From Gammaproteobacteria bacterium (GTDB lineage Bacteria > Pseudomonadota > Gammaproteobacteria > JADZEE01): a stretch of 64,000 nt of DNA. The notes beneath the pieces are model-generated. The model worked only from the letters and a program-made list of their open reading frames with translations, searched no databases and had not been told where the DNA came from. Position 1 is the first letter of the stretch, and every line of letters begins with the position of its first letter. The DNA is taken from positions 1 through 64,000 of the forward strand of contig JADZEE010000136.1 in NCBI GenBank assembly GCA_020850735.1, read 5' to 3'. Shown piece after piece: positions 8,898 to 17,259 of the stretch. Both the position numbers and the translations under genes were made by a program.

Positions 8898-9149
8898 ATG
8901 AAAATCGCATACCTGGGCTGGCTCAGGGACAAGATCGGCTGCGTGGAAGAAGAGGTCGCCGTGCCTGCGCAGGTGACCAATGTCGGTCTGCTGATCAACT
9001 GGCAGAAGACGCGGGGCGCGCGGTACGAGGACGCGTTCGAATTCGCCGAGATGATCAAGACGATCGTGAACCAGGCCTACGTACACGAGGATCAGCCGGT
9101 CAGCAATGATGACGAGGTGATCTTCATGCCGCCGATAGGCGGCGGCTGA
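8898..9149 (+). CDS. moaD: MoaD-type sulfur carrier protein
   Basis: This 83-residue ubiquitin-fold protein ends in 'MPPIGGG', the C-terminal Gly-Gly tail that is thiocarboxylated to deliver sulfur. 'MKIAYLGWLRDKIG' and 'VSNDDEVIFMPP' are typical MoaD/ThiS-like segments. In molybdopterin synthase MoaD pairs with MoaE; no moaE is in this window, so it may serve the housekeeping MoaE or be specialised for the molybdenum hydroxylase encoded just upstream. It follows the acyl-CoA ligase gene by 58 bases and is very probably co-transcribed. A third terminal Gly after the GG is slightly unusual. Confidence 0.8.
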   Translation: MKIAYLGWLRDKIGCVEEEVAVPAQVTNVGLLINWQKTRGARYEDAFEFAEMIKTIVNQAYVHEDQPVSNDDEVIFMPPIGGG

Positions 9150-9227
9150 CGGCCGCTCCGCGGCCCCGGTCATCGCGAAGGGATCACTTGCCGGGCCGGT
9201 ACGGGGTGCGGCCGACAGGAAGCGCGC

Positions 9228-9380
9228 ATGCTCGAGTGGTACTTCCCCTGGTCCGGCATCGACCGGTTCCTGAAGCTGGAACTGCTGGTATGGCTCGCGG
9301 TCACGGGCCTGTCCTGGTGGATCTTCTGGCGCACGGTCGTGCGCCGGCGACCCTGGCTGCGACGGCGTGAGCGCCGATGA
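9228..9380 (+). CDS. Small membrane protein preceding the symporter
   Basis: A 50-residue open frame starting at ATG 9228 after an AGGAAG Shine-Dalgarno and ending in ATGA overlap with the symporter start (9377). It has one hydrophobic segment (residues ~18-36: 'ELLVWLAVTGLSWWIFW') followed by a strongly basic tail (RTVVRRRPWLRRRERR), predicting a single-pass protein with the C terminus in the cytoplasm. Small membrane subunits are often encoded just before SSS-family symporters. I do not recognise a named family. The four-base overlap argues for a joint role with the transporter. Confidence 0.7.
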   Translation: MLEWYFPWSGIDRFLKLELLVWLAVTGLSWWIFWRTVVRRRPWLRRRERR

Positions 9381-10834
9381 CGCACGAAGCGATCATCTTT
9401 TCCGCGCTGCTGGGGATCAGTTTCCTGATCGGCACCGTCGCCGCCCGCTCGGTCAGGAACGTCGCGGATTACTACGTGGCGGGCGCGCGCATGCCCTGGT
9501 ATCTGCTGACGGGGACGTTCGTCGCTTCGAACGTCAGTGCGGGGTTGTTCCTGGGCGCCACCAACATGACCGGCCGCAACGGCTATGCCATGTGGTGCGC
9601 CTACGTCCCGACGAGCATCGGCTTCGTGCTCGCCATCGCGGTGATCGGCGTGCTGGTGCGCAGGCTGGCCGTGCACCACGAGATCTACGATTTCGCCGAC
9701 ATCCTGGCGACTCGCTACGCCAGCCGCGGTGGCGCGATACGGGCACTGAGCGCGCTGCTGCTGCCGCTGGTCTACATCCCGCTGCTGGCGGCCCAGTTCA
9801 TCGCCCTGACGACCATTGCGGCCACGATGTTCGATCTGCCCTACCCGACCCTGCTCGCGGGCATCGTGCTGCTGGTCGTCGGCTATACCCTGCTCGGCGG
9901 CATGCTGGGTGTGGTGTGGAGCGACGGGTTCCAGTTTCTGGTGCTGTTGTTCGGACTCGTGCTGGCCGTTCCCATCGGTATGGCAGCGCTGGGTGACGGC
10001 GATCCCGACCAGGGTTGGGCCCGGATCGCGGCCCTGCCCCTCACACGCTTCCAGTGGACGACGCCGGACTGGCCCGGCCACCTCGTCCTGGGCCAGCTGG
10101 TGTGGCTGTTCGCGGTCCCCGTGCAACCGCATCTGGTGACGCGCTTTCTGACCGCCCGGGATGAACGCACCATCCTCATCGCGCTGCCGGTGTGTCTGAC
10201 CGCCAGCCTGCTGATCTACGCCTCCACCGTGCCGGTCGGCCTGCTCGGCTGGCTCACCCGGCCGGATCTCGGACCGGGTGAGTACTTCTACATCGAGCTC
10301 GCCCGCCGGCACCTCGGCTCGTGGCTCGGTCCCTTCGCACTGGCGGGGATCTGCGCGGCGGCGCTGTCGACGTGTTCCACGGTGCTGATCGTCACGAGCC
10401 AGTCGTTTTCCCGCGAGCTCTGCGAGCACTGGCTGTTGCGCGACGCCGACGAGGCACAGGCGCTGCGCCTCGCCCGCCTGGGTGTCCTCATCGTCGGGGT
10501 CGTCGCTTTTGCGATCGCCTATCTGAACGTGCTCGGGATCTTCTGGCTGGTGGTCCTGTCCGCGTCGCTGCTCGCTTCGGTCTACTTCGTGCCGTTCATG
10601 GCCGGATTTCTCTCACCCGCGGCAAGCGCCGGCGGCGCCCTCGCGGCGATGCTCGCCGGTGGCGCCGCGGCCGTGCTGGTGTTCGTGGTGAACGAGACGC
10701 TCGGCAGCCGTTATTTCGGCAGCGAGCTGTTCGCGGGCCTGGCGGCTAGCGCCCTGGCGATGTGGCTGGGCAGCCGGCGCAGCCCGGCCACCGCGGTCGA
10801 ACGGGAAGTGCTGTCGCGCCTGTGGGAGCCGTGA
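9377..10834 (+). CDS. Sodium:solute symporter (SSS family)
   Basis: The 485-residue, many-helix membrane protein has the SSS (SLC5-like) fold. Helix 1 starts 'IIFSALLGISFLIGTVAARSV', followed by 'VADYYVAGARMPWYLLTGTFVASNVSAGLFLG', the conserved early region. 'LVVGYTLLGGMLGVVWSDGFQFLVLLFG' matches the family signature around TM5-6. It probably imports an organic acid with sodium; in this setting an aromatic or short acid is likely (inference). The start is fixed by the ATGA overlap with the small membrane protein. It is the last gene of the left plus-strand block and converges on the acyl-CoA dehydrogenase. Confidence 0.85.
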   Translation: MTHEAIIFSALLGISFLIGTVAARSVRNVADYYVAGARMPWYLLTGTFVASNVSAGLFLGATNMTGRNGYAMWCAYVPTSIGFVLAIAVIGVLVRRLAVHHEIYDFADILATRYASRGGAIRALSALLLPLVYIPLLAAQFIALTTIAATMFDLPYPTLLAGIVLLVVGYTLLGGMLGVVWSDGFQFLVLLFGLVLAVPIGMAALGDGDPDQGWARIAALPLTRFQWTTPDWPGHLVLGQLVWLFAVPVQPHLVTRFLTARDERTILIALPVCLTASLLIYASTVPVGLLGWLTRPDLGPGEYFYIELARRHLGSWLGPFALAGICAAALSTCSTVLIVTSQSFSRELCEHWLLRDADEAQALRLARLGVLIVGVVAFAIAYLNVLGIFWLVVLSASLLASVYFVPFMAGFLSPAASAGGALAAMLAGGAAAVLVFVVNETLGSRYFGSELFAGLAASALAMWLGSRRSPATAVEREVLSRLWEP

Positions 10835-10856
10835 CCGCACGCATACCGGGACGGCA

Positions 10857-12044
10857 TCACAGCCGCATGGACATGAAATATTTCAGCACTTCGTTGCCAC
10901 CGCTGATGATCGGCAGCACCATGGCGTCGCGCACGTATTTCTCCACCGGATAGTCCTTCATGTAACCAGCGCCGCCGAGCACCTGCATGGCGTTGACCGT
11001 GACCCGCCGCGCCATCTCCGCCGGGTAGACCTTGGCCATGTTCGCCAGCACCTCGCCCTCGGACGAGGTGTTGCCGCCCTGCCAGGCGACCCGGCGCACG
11101 AGCAGCCGGGCCATTTCGATCTCGGCCTTCATGTCCACGAGCAGATTGCCGATGGCCTGGTAGCTGCCGATCGGCTGCCCCCAGATCTCGCGCTCTTTCG
11201 CGTATTGCAGGGCTACCTCGTACGCCGCCCGCGCCACGCCCACGGCCATCGTGCCCGTGCCGACCCCGTTGGTGTCGTAGACCCGGCGGATGGCCTCGAA
11301 ACCCGCGCCCTCGGCGCCGAGCATGTTCTCCGCCGGCAGCCGCATGTCCTCGAATATGAGCTCGCCGTTCATGGAGGCCCGGTGCCCCATCTTGTTCTCG
11401 ATCCGGCCGATCGAGAACCCCGGTGTGTCGGCGGCGAAGAAAAACACGGAACAGGATTCCGAGTTCGGGCGCGTCGTATCGGTTCTGGCGAGCAGGCCGT
11501 AGAGCTGCGACACGCTCGCATTGCTCGTGAATACCTTGCGGCCGTTGATGACGTAGTCGCCGCCGTCCTTCCTGGCGGTGGTGCGCGTCCCCAGCCTCGG
11601 GTCCGGCAGCGGGCAGAAGATCTCCGTGCCTCCCGATGGCTCGGTAGCGCCGAAACCGATCAGGTGCGCGCCGGTCGTGTCTTCACACAGCGGCCGCAAC
11701 CAGCGCTCGCATTGTTCGGGCGTGCCGTTCTTGACGATCATCTCCGTGAGCGACATCGTGGCATGGAACGCGTTGGCCATGCCGATATCGCCGGCGGCGA
11801 GCTCTTCGAGCAGAATCGCGTAATCCAATGCGCTGCCGCCCGTCCCGCCGTATTTCTCCGGCACCAGCAGGGTGTGAAATCCCAGCGCGAAGCCCTTGCG
11901 GATCACGTCCCGGGGATAGCTGTCGCGGGGATCGACGACGTTGTCGATCTGAGCCGCGACGGGCTTGATCTCTTTCTGCGCGAACCTGCGGGCGACTTCC
12001 TGCAGCTGCTTCTGCTCTTCGGACAGCTCGAAGCCGATCATCAA
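10857..12044 (-). CDS. Acyl-CoA dehydrogenase family protein with atypical active site
   Basis: The 395-residue flavoprotein has the complete three-domain acyl-CoA dehydrogenase fold: 'LSEEQKQLQEVARRFAQKEI' at the start, 'GFGATEPSGGTE' in the middle beta domain, 'YAKEREIWGQPIG' and 'GYMKDYPVEKYVRDA' in the C-terminal helical domain. At the usual catalytic-base position (YEGTxEI in most family members) it reads 'ISGGNEV', with Ser where Glu is expected. The alternative base used by isovaleryl-CoA dehydrogenase (DLER) aligns with 'DTNG'. It may use another base or catalyse a different reaction. It follows the DapA-like gene in a minus-strand operon. Confidence 0.85.
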   Translation of the reverse strand: MMIGFELSEEQKQLQEVARRFAQKEIKPVAAQIDNVVDPRDSYPRDVIRKGFALGFHTLLVPEKYGGTGGSALDYAILLEELAAGDIGMANAFHATMSLTEMIVKNGTPEQCERWLRPLCEDTTGAHLIGFGATEPSGGTEIFCPLPDPRLGTRTTARKDGGDYVINGRKVFTSNASVSQLYGLLARTDTTRPNSESCSVFFFAADTPGFSIGRIENKMGHRASMNGELIFEDMRLPAENMLGAEGAGFEAIRRVYDTNGVGTGTMAVGVARAAYEVALQYAKEREIWGQPIGSYQAIGNLLVDMKAEIEMARLLVRRVAWQGGNTSSEGEVLANMAKVYPAEMARRVTVNAMQVLGGAGYMKDYPVEKYVRDAMVLPIISGGNEVLKYFMSMRL

Positions 12045-12101
12045 ATACGCCTCAATCCGGTCATTCGTCTCATGGATACGAGCACCATGTCGCCTCGCGC
12101 G

Positions 12102-13073
12102 TCACTTGATGAGACCGGCTTCCTTGAGCCGCGAATCGACCGCGTCGCGCACGTAATCGGAGAGCAGCTCGAAGGGCGGACGGACCGGGCCACCCGGCAG
12201 ACCCAGCCGCTCGGCCCAGTACTTCAGCGCGGTGAGCGGGAACACGCCCTTGCCCATCAGGCTGGCGATCTGCGTTTCCCGGAACAGCACCCGCAGCGGT
12301 GCCAGTTCGTTGTAGATCTTCATGGCCGCATCGACCTTGCCCTGCTTGAGCAATTTCGTGTATTGGACCAGCCGGGGTTTGTCGGGCGTCTGGAACAGGG
12401 CGGGAGCGAAGTTGCAGAACTGGAAGGCCGTGTCCGGCATGTACCTGATCTGGTCGGGCCAGTAGTCCTCCATCGGATCGCCGACGACGATTTTGTCACC
12501 GGCCAGCTTGTAAGTCTTCAATGTCTGATCGAGGCTGCCGATGCCCTGCTTGATCCCGCACACGTTGGGGATCTTCTCGGCCAGCTCGTTGATGAACTCG
12601 GGCGTCATGACATAGCCGGTCGGATTGGTGTTGTACAGGCAGATCCCGATGTTCACCCGGTCGGCGATGTACTTGTAATAGCGGTACACGCCGTCGTTGG
12701 ACGAGCTGTTGGAATAGGGCGTCACGTGCATGACCGCGTCGGCGCCGACGGCCTCGGCATGCTGGACGAGTTCGAGGGCCGACAGGAGGGAAGGATGGCT
12801 GGTATTGGCGATGAGCGGCACGCGGCCGTTCACCACTTTCGCCGACACCTCGTGGATCTTCTTGCGCTCCTCGACGGTGAAGGTGAGCCATTCCCCGCAG
12901 GCGCCATCGCAGATGATGGAGTCCACGCCCATCTCGATCTGCCGTTCGATCCAGGGCGTGATGCCCGCGTAATCGATGCTGTAATCCTCGTTCAGCGGCT
13001 GGATGATGCCGCCGCCGAGGCCCGGAAGGTTGGCCCTGGCCCATTCCTTGGCTTGATTTTTCGCGTACTTCAT
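12102..13073 (-). CDS. DapA-family (dihydrodipicolinate synthase-like) lyase
   Basis: A 323-residue class I aldolase-fold protein. 'CGIKQGIG' carries the Schiff-base Lys (K175) and 'CLYNTNP' the conserved Tyr (Y147); their 28-residue spacing equals that of E. coli DapA K161/Y133. 'DGACGEWLTFTVEER' replaces the usual GTTGE loop. The start at 13073 has GGGAG nine bases upstream; a longer frame to 13184 lacks similarity. The family includes hydratase-aldolases, deoxygluconate dehydratases and N-acetylneuraminate lyases acting on 2-oxo acids. A retro-aldol role in breaking down a ring-cleavage product is plausible but unproven. It lies 57 bases upstream of the acyl-CoA dehydrogenase gene. Confidence 0.8.
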   Translation of the reverse strand: MKYAKNQAKEWARANLPGLGGGIIQPLNEDYSIDYAGITPWIERQIEMGVDSIICDGACGEWLTFTVEERKKIHEVSAKVVNGRVPLIANTSHPSLLSALELVQHAEAVGADAVMHVTPYSNSSSNDGVYRYYKYIADRVNIGICLYNTNPTGYVMTPEFINELAEKIPNVCGIKQGIGSLDQTLKTYKLAGDKIVVGDPMEDYWPDQIRYMPDTAFQFCNFAPALFQTPDKPRLVQYTKLLKQGKVDAAMKIYNELAPLRVLFRETQIASLMGKGVFPLTALKYWAERLGLPGGPVRPPFELLSDYVRDAVDSRLKEAGLIK

Positions 13074-13234
13074 TCTTACGGTCTCCCGGTGGGTTCGGCA
13101 AACGGACGACACAGGCGACCCTGCGCCTCGAGCCGCATAGTCTAAAACATCTGCGAAGAGTGTGCTGCGGGCACGGCCCCGCACCTGCGGGCCGGTAGCG
13201 GCGCCGCCGGGACCCGACGGGTGTCAGCGTCGGC

Positions 13235-13588
13235 TCACGCCTGCCACGGCAGGGGCAGCGCCCGACCGTCGGGTGTGAGCACCTGCACGGGCGCCATCGA
13301 TAACGCGGCGATCAGGTGGAGGGGCTCGGAACCGGTGTTGATGAGCTGGTGATCGACGCTGGCCGGGAGCACCAGGGTGCAATCCGCGCCGAAGCGGTAC
13401 ACGCGGCCTTCGACGTGCAGCTCGCCGTGGCCGGACGCCACGACGATCACCTCCTCGCAGTCGTGCCGGTGCGCCGGTGTGGCGGCGCCGGCGGCGATGG
13501 TCTGGCGCCACACGGACAGGTGCCTGAGGCCGTTCCCCGCGCCGGCCAGGGTCTGGTGATCCAGGCCGGGCAGGCCGGCAGGGGGCAC
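13235..13588 (-). CDS. Cupin-domain protein
   Basis: The 117-residue product has a single small beta-barrel cupin domain: 'HRHDCEEVIVVASGHGELHVEG' is cupin motif 1 (His, His, Glu metal ligands) and 'PASVDHQLINTGSEPLHLIAAL' motif 2 with its His. The start is a GTG at 13588, since no ATG lies in frame. Such proteins are metal-dependent dioxygenases, isomerases or sensors; nothing here decides between these. It is transcribed toward the DapA-like gene and diverges from the LysR regulator across 184 bases, so it may be a LysR target. Confidence 0.7.
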   Translation of the reverse strand: MPPAGLPGLDHQTLAGAGNGLRHLSVWRQTIAAGAATPAHRHDCEEVIVVASGHGELHVEGRVYRFGADCTLVLPASVDHQLINTGSEPLHLIAALSMAPVQVLTPDGRALPLPWQA

Positions 13589-13772
13589 GGTGGCATTGTC
13601 GACGACATACGTGCTGCAGTCCTCCGCTGGGCGCGACCGGTCCGCCGGCGGATGTGCAGCGGCTCCCGGTGCGGGCGAACACCACTTTGGCGCATCCCGA
13701 GCTGCTCCGGAAGAGCCGCAAACGTCATAATATTTCCGACTATATGTCGCAAATCAGCGAAGGAGATGGTTC

Positions 13773-14663
13773 GTGACCAGCCTGCAATGCGTGGTGGCGT
13801 TCGCAGAAACGGTGCGCACGGGCGGCTTCTCCAGCGCCGCCCGTGAACTCGGCTTGTCGCCCTCCGCGGTCGCCAAGAGCGTCGCACGTCTGGAGCGTGA
13901 TTTCGGCCTGCGCCTGTTGCACCGGACGACGCGCCAGGTCAGCCTCACCGGCGATGGCCGCAGTCTGTACGAGCGCTGCCAGCGCATCCTCGGGGAGCTC
14001 GAAGCCCTGCGGGCAGAGGCCGAGGGCGTGCGCGCCGAGCCCCGCGGCACGCTGCGGGTGAACATGCCCGTGACCTACGGCAGGAAAGTCGTCATTCCGG
14101 TGCTCGCCAGGCTCGCCCGCCGCCACCGCGAGCTGCGCTTCGAGCTGAGCTTGTCGGACCATCGCGTCGATCCGGTCCGCGAGGGACTGGACGCCGTGGT
14201 GCGCATCGGCAGACTCGACGACGCCGGTCTCATCGCGCGCGCCATCGGCGAACAGCAGGTCGTCGTGCTGGCGAGTCCGAAGTATCTTGCCGGTCACGGC
14301 GCACCGGCCACACCGGCCGATCTCGGCGCGCACGAGTGCATGTCCTATCGCCTGCCGTGGAACGGGCGTATCCGGCCGTGGGAGTTTCGCGAAGGGCGCC
14401 GCGCGCGCGAGCGCCTTCCCGCCGCCCGGTTCGTTCTCGACGATGGCGAAGCGCTGGTGCGTGCGGCCGTGGAGGGTCTGGGGCTCATCCAGGTTCCCGC
14501 GTACATGGCCGCCGACGAGCTGCAGCGCGAACGACTGGTCGAGGTGCTGGCGGACCATCGCCCCGCGCCTATGACGATTTCGCTGCTCTACGCCCGCAGT
14601 CGCCGGGTGACGCCGCGCTTGCGCGTGCTGATCGAGGCGTTGACCGCGCCGGCGCGGGCATGA
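13773..14663 (+). CDS. LysR-family transcriptional regulator
   Basis: A 296-residue regulator with an N-terminal winged HTH (residues 1-60: 'FAETVRTGGFSSAARELGLSPSAVAKSVARLERDFGLRLLHRTTR') and a periplasmic-binding-protein-like effector domain from about residue 90. The GTG start at 13773 sits behind AAGGAG. It diverges from the cupin/DapA/acyl-CoA dehydrogenase genes, the usual arrangement for a LysR protein controlling its neighbour. The effector is unknown. The C-terminal 'PAPMTISLLYARSRRVTPRLRVLIEAL' is typical of the AaeR/DsdC-like branch of small-molecule sensors. Confidence 0.85.
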   Translation: MTSLQCVVAFAETVRTGGFSSAARELGLSPSAVAKSVARLERDFGLRLLHRTTRQVSLTGDGRSLYERCQRILGELEALRAEAEGVRAEPRGTLRVNMPVTYGRKVVIPVLARLARRHRELRFELSLSDHRVDPVREGLDAVVRIGRLDDAGLIARAIGEQQVVVLASPKYLAGHGAPATPADLGAHECMSYRLPWNGRIRPWEFREGRRARERLPAARFVLDDGEALVRAAVEGLGLIQVPAYMAADELQRERLVEVLADHRPAPMTISLLYARSRRVTPRLRVLIEALTAPARA

Positions 14664-14736
14664 CCGGCGACGCTTGACCGGGTCGGGTGCGGGGGACGAG
14701 AGTAAAGGGCCACAGCGCCAGGGCGAGGAGGGGCTC

Positions 14737-15465
14737 ATGACCGTGACCAACAACGATTCGGGAACCAACGTGCACGAGATCGCCGACGGCATTTACCGCA
14801 TCAACACGCCGATCGTGATTCCCGGGGCCGGCGGGTTTTCGTTCAATCAATACCTCGTCGCCGACGATGAGCCGCTGCTGTTCCACACCGGGCCGCGCAA
14901 GATGTTTCCGCTGGTGCGCGACGCGGTCGCGAGCGTGCTGCCCGCCGAACGGCTGCGATACGTGTCGTTCTCACACGTGGAGGCGGACGAGTGCGGTTCG
15001 CTCAACGAGTGGCTCGCCGTCGCGCCGCACTCGGTCCCGCTGTGCGGAACCATCGCCGCGCTGGTGTCCATCGGCGATCTGGCCGATCGGGCACCGCGCG
15101 CGCTCGCCGACGGCGAGAGCCTGTCCCTGGGCAGGCACACGGTGCGCTGGCTCGACACACCCCATCTGCCGCACGCCTGGGAATGCGGCTTTCTGAGCGA
15201 AGACAGCACGCGGACCTTGCTGTGCGGTGATCTGTTCACGCAGCCGGGCGCCGGCGATCCGCCGGTCACGGAAGCCGACATACTCGGCCCCAGCGAGGCC
15301 TTTCGCCACGAGCTGGACTATTTCTCGTACACGAAAGATGCACGGGCGATGATCGACAAGCTGGCGAATACCCGGCCGACGACGCTGGCCTGCATGCACG
15401 GCAGTGTCTGGCGCGGCGATGGTGCGCAGCTGCTGCGGGCTCTCGCCGATTCGCTGTGCGGTTGA
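14737..15465 (+). CDS. Metallo-beta-lactamase-fold protein, flavodiiron (ODP)-like
   Basis: The 242-residue protein is an MBL-fold domain most like the N-terminal half of flavodiiron proteins, without the flavodoxin half. The metal motif reads 'SHVEADECG' (HxExD, as in flavodiiron proteins, rather than HxHxDH), followed by 'HLPHAWECG', 'LLCGDLFTQPG' and 'CMHGSVWRGD'. The HxExD-H of true flavodiiron enzymes has Glu in place of the last His here. The start at 14737 follows GAGGAGG; an upstream in-frame GTG/ATG has no support. It lies 73 bases downstream of the LysR gene. A role in O2/NO handling is possible but only inferred from the family. Confidence 0.75.
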   Translation: MTVTNNDSGTNVHEIADGIYRINTPIVIPGAGGFSFNQYLVADDEPLLFHTGPRKMFPLVRDAVASVLPAERLRYVSFSHVEADECGSLNEWLAVAPHSVPLCGTIAALVSIGDLADRAPRALADGESLSLGRHTVRWLDTPHLPHAWECGFLSEDSTRTLLCGDLFTQPGAGDPPVTEADILGPSEAFRHELDYFSYTKDARAMIDKLANTRPTTLACMHGSVWRGDGAQLLRALADSLCG

Positions 15466-15597
15466 GCACGGCGCGACGGACCGGCACTGCGGCGCGCGCG
15501 GACGACACCCACCCGGTCACCGGCCGCGCGGCCTGCGACCGCAGGCGCCCGGTGCGGCGCTACCTCGCCTGCGCCCGCCGGATGGTCACGTCCGGCG

Positions 15598-17145
15598 TCA
15601 AAGCATGTCCCGCAGTTTGAACCGCTGCACCTTGCCGGTGGCGGTGCGCGGGATCTCGTCGACGAAACAGATGGTGCGCGGACACTTGTAGATCGACAGG
15701 CTGCCGGTGAGCGTCGCACGGATGCGTTCCTCCAGCGCGTCCCGTGCGCCGTCGCCCTCGGCGACCACGAACAGCGCGGCCCTGACCAGGCCATCGGCGT
15801 TCGGAGCGCCGACCACGGCGGCCTCGCGGATCGCGTCGATGCGCAGGACGCAGTCCTCGATCTCCGCCGGGCTTACCCACTGGCCCGAGATCTTGAGCAT
15901 GTCGTCGTCGCGCCCGTGGTGGTGCCAGTAGCCGTCCGCGTCGAAGCTGAACACGTCGCCCGTGCAGTAATAGCCGTCACGGAAAGTGGCGTGGGTGCGC
16001 GCCTGCAGCCGCCAGTAGCGATCGAAGACGCTGTCCATGCGCACCCACAGCGTGCCGGGCGTATCGGGCGCGGTGATCTCCTCGCCGCTGCCGGTCCACA
16101 GCCGGACGTCCGCCCAGGGCAGGCGCCGGCCGGCTGAGCCCGGGCGCACGGCATCCGGCGTATTGGCGAGGAACAGGAATACGGTTTCCGAGGTGCCGAT
16201 CCCCTCGAGGATGGGCCGGCCCGTGGCGGCCTGCCACTGTTCGAACAGCGGCAGCGGGAGTTTTTCGCCCGCCGAGACGAAATGGCGCACCTGCCTGAAC
16301 GCCTCGCTCGCGGCGACACCCTCGGCGAGCAGGTTGCGATAGAACGCCGGCACGGTGAACAGCAGCTGCGGGCGCGTGCGCTCGACTTCGGCGATGATCG
16401 CCCGTCCGTCCGGCCAGCCTTCGTAGAGGATCACCGTCGCGCCGCAGCGCAGTCCCCCGAACAGCGAGTGTCCGAGGGCGAAGGCAAAAAACAGCTTGGA
16501 GGTCGTGAACAGACGCTCACCCGCGCGCAGGCCCAGATTCTCGCGCAGGTGCCGGTCGGCGATACACACGTCGTGGTGGCAGTGCACCACGCCCTTGGGC
16601 TGGCCGGTCGTGCCCGAGGAGTAGAGCCAGAACGCCATATCGTCGGGCGCCATGGCGGCATATTCGAGCGCCTCGGCGTGGCCCGGGAGGAAGCGTTCCA
16701 GGGAGTCCCGGCCCGTGCCGCCGCGAACGATCACACGCGGTCCGTCCGCGATCCCCGTGCCGGCTTCCTGCCAGCGGTCGACGAAGGCCGCGTCGATGAA
16801 CAGTGCGCGGCAGTCACTGTCTTCGACGACGAAGCGCAGATCCGCGGCCGTGGCGCGGATGTTGAACGCGACCACCACGGCGCCGATCTTCATGGCCGCG
16901 AGATACAGGGCCACGAATTCCGGTGAGTCGTCCATGAACAACAGCACGCGCTGTTCGCGGCCTACACCGGCGGCGAGCAGCGCGTGGCCGCAACGGTTCA
17001 CCAGCGCCTCGAGCCCGGCGTAGCTGAGCTGCGTCTGCCCGAGTATGAGCGCCGGCTGATCCGCCAGGCCGGCCGCGAGCGGTGGCCCCAGAATCTCTTC
17101 CGCCGCGTTCATGCGCCCTTCAGGAAAACGGCGACGATCAGTCAT
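15598..17145 (-). CDS. Benzoate-CoA ligase family protein
   Basis: A 515-residue AMP-forming ligase of the benzoate/4-hydroxybenzoate-CoA ligase family. 'WLYSSGTTGQPKGVVHCHHD' is the ATP-binding motif; 'GIGTSETVFLFLANTPDAVRPG' and 'YYCTGDVFSFDADGYWHHHGRDDDMLKISGQWVSPAEIE' are characteristic of this aryl-CoA ligase branch; 'PRTATGKVQRFKLR' carries the catalytic Lys. It makes aryl-CoA, AMP and PPi. The start could also be the ATG at 17112. It is last in an operon behind cytochrome c, a Tat protein and a p-cresol-methylhydroxylase-type flavoprotein, fitting the sequence alkylphenol to hydroxybenzoate to hydroxybenzoyl-CoA. Benzoate, which would enter BoxAB directly, is an equally good substrate. 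Confidence 0.83.
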   Translation of the reverse strand: MTDRRRFPEGRMNAAEEILGPPLAAGLADQPALILGQTQLSYAGLEALVNRCGHALLAAGVGREQRVLLFMDDSPEFVALYLAAMKIGAVVVAFNIRATAADLRFVVEDSDCRALFIDAAFVDRWQEAGTGIADGPRVIVRGGTGRDSLERFLPGHAEALEYAAMAPDDMAFWLYSSGTTGQPKGVVHCHHDVCIADRHLRENLGLRAGERLFTTSKLFFAFALGHSLFGGLRCGATVILYEGWPDGRAIIAEVERTRPQLLFTVPAFYRNLLAEGVAASEAFRQVRHFVSAGEKLPLPLFEQWQAATGRPILEGIGTSETVFLFLANTPDAVRPGSAGRRLPWADVRLWTGSGEEITAPDTPGTLWVRMDSVFDRYWRLQARTHATFRDGYYCTGDVFSFDADGYWHHHGRDDDMLKISGQWVSPAEIEDCVLRIDAIREAAVVGAPNADGLVRAALFVVAEGDGARDALEERIRATLTGSLSIYKCPRTICFVDEIPRTATGKVQRFKLRDML

Positions 17146-17259
17146 CTCCGTGCGTCCGTCGCTGGGTTGCCATACGCGCGGCCCCGGCGCGTCCGCGCCC
17201 TCGACACCGTTTGCGCACCAGCAGCACAGCGCTGCCGTCGCGACGCGCGCCGGCCCGGC

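Noticed and set aside
11205..13145. Open frame of 646 codons on the plus strand
   Set aside because: Antisense to the acyl-CoA dehydrogenase and DapA-like genes, which have clear conserved residues.
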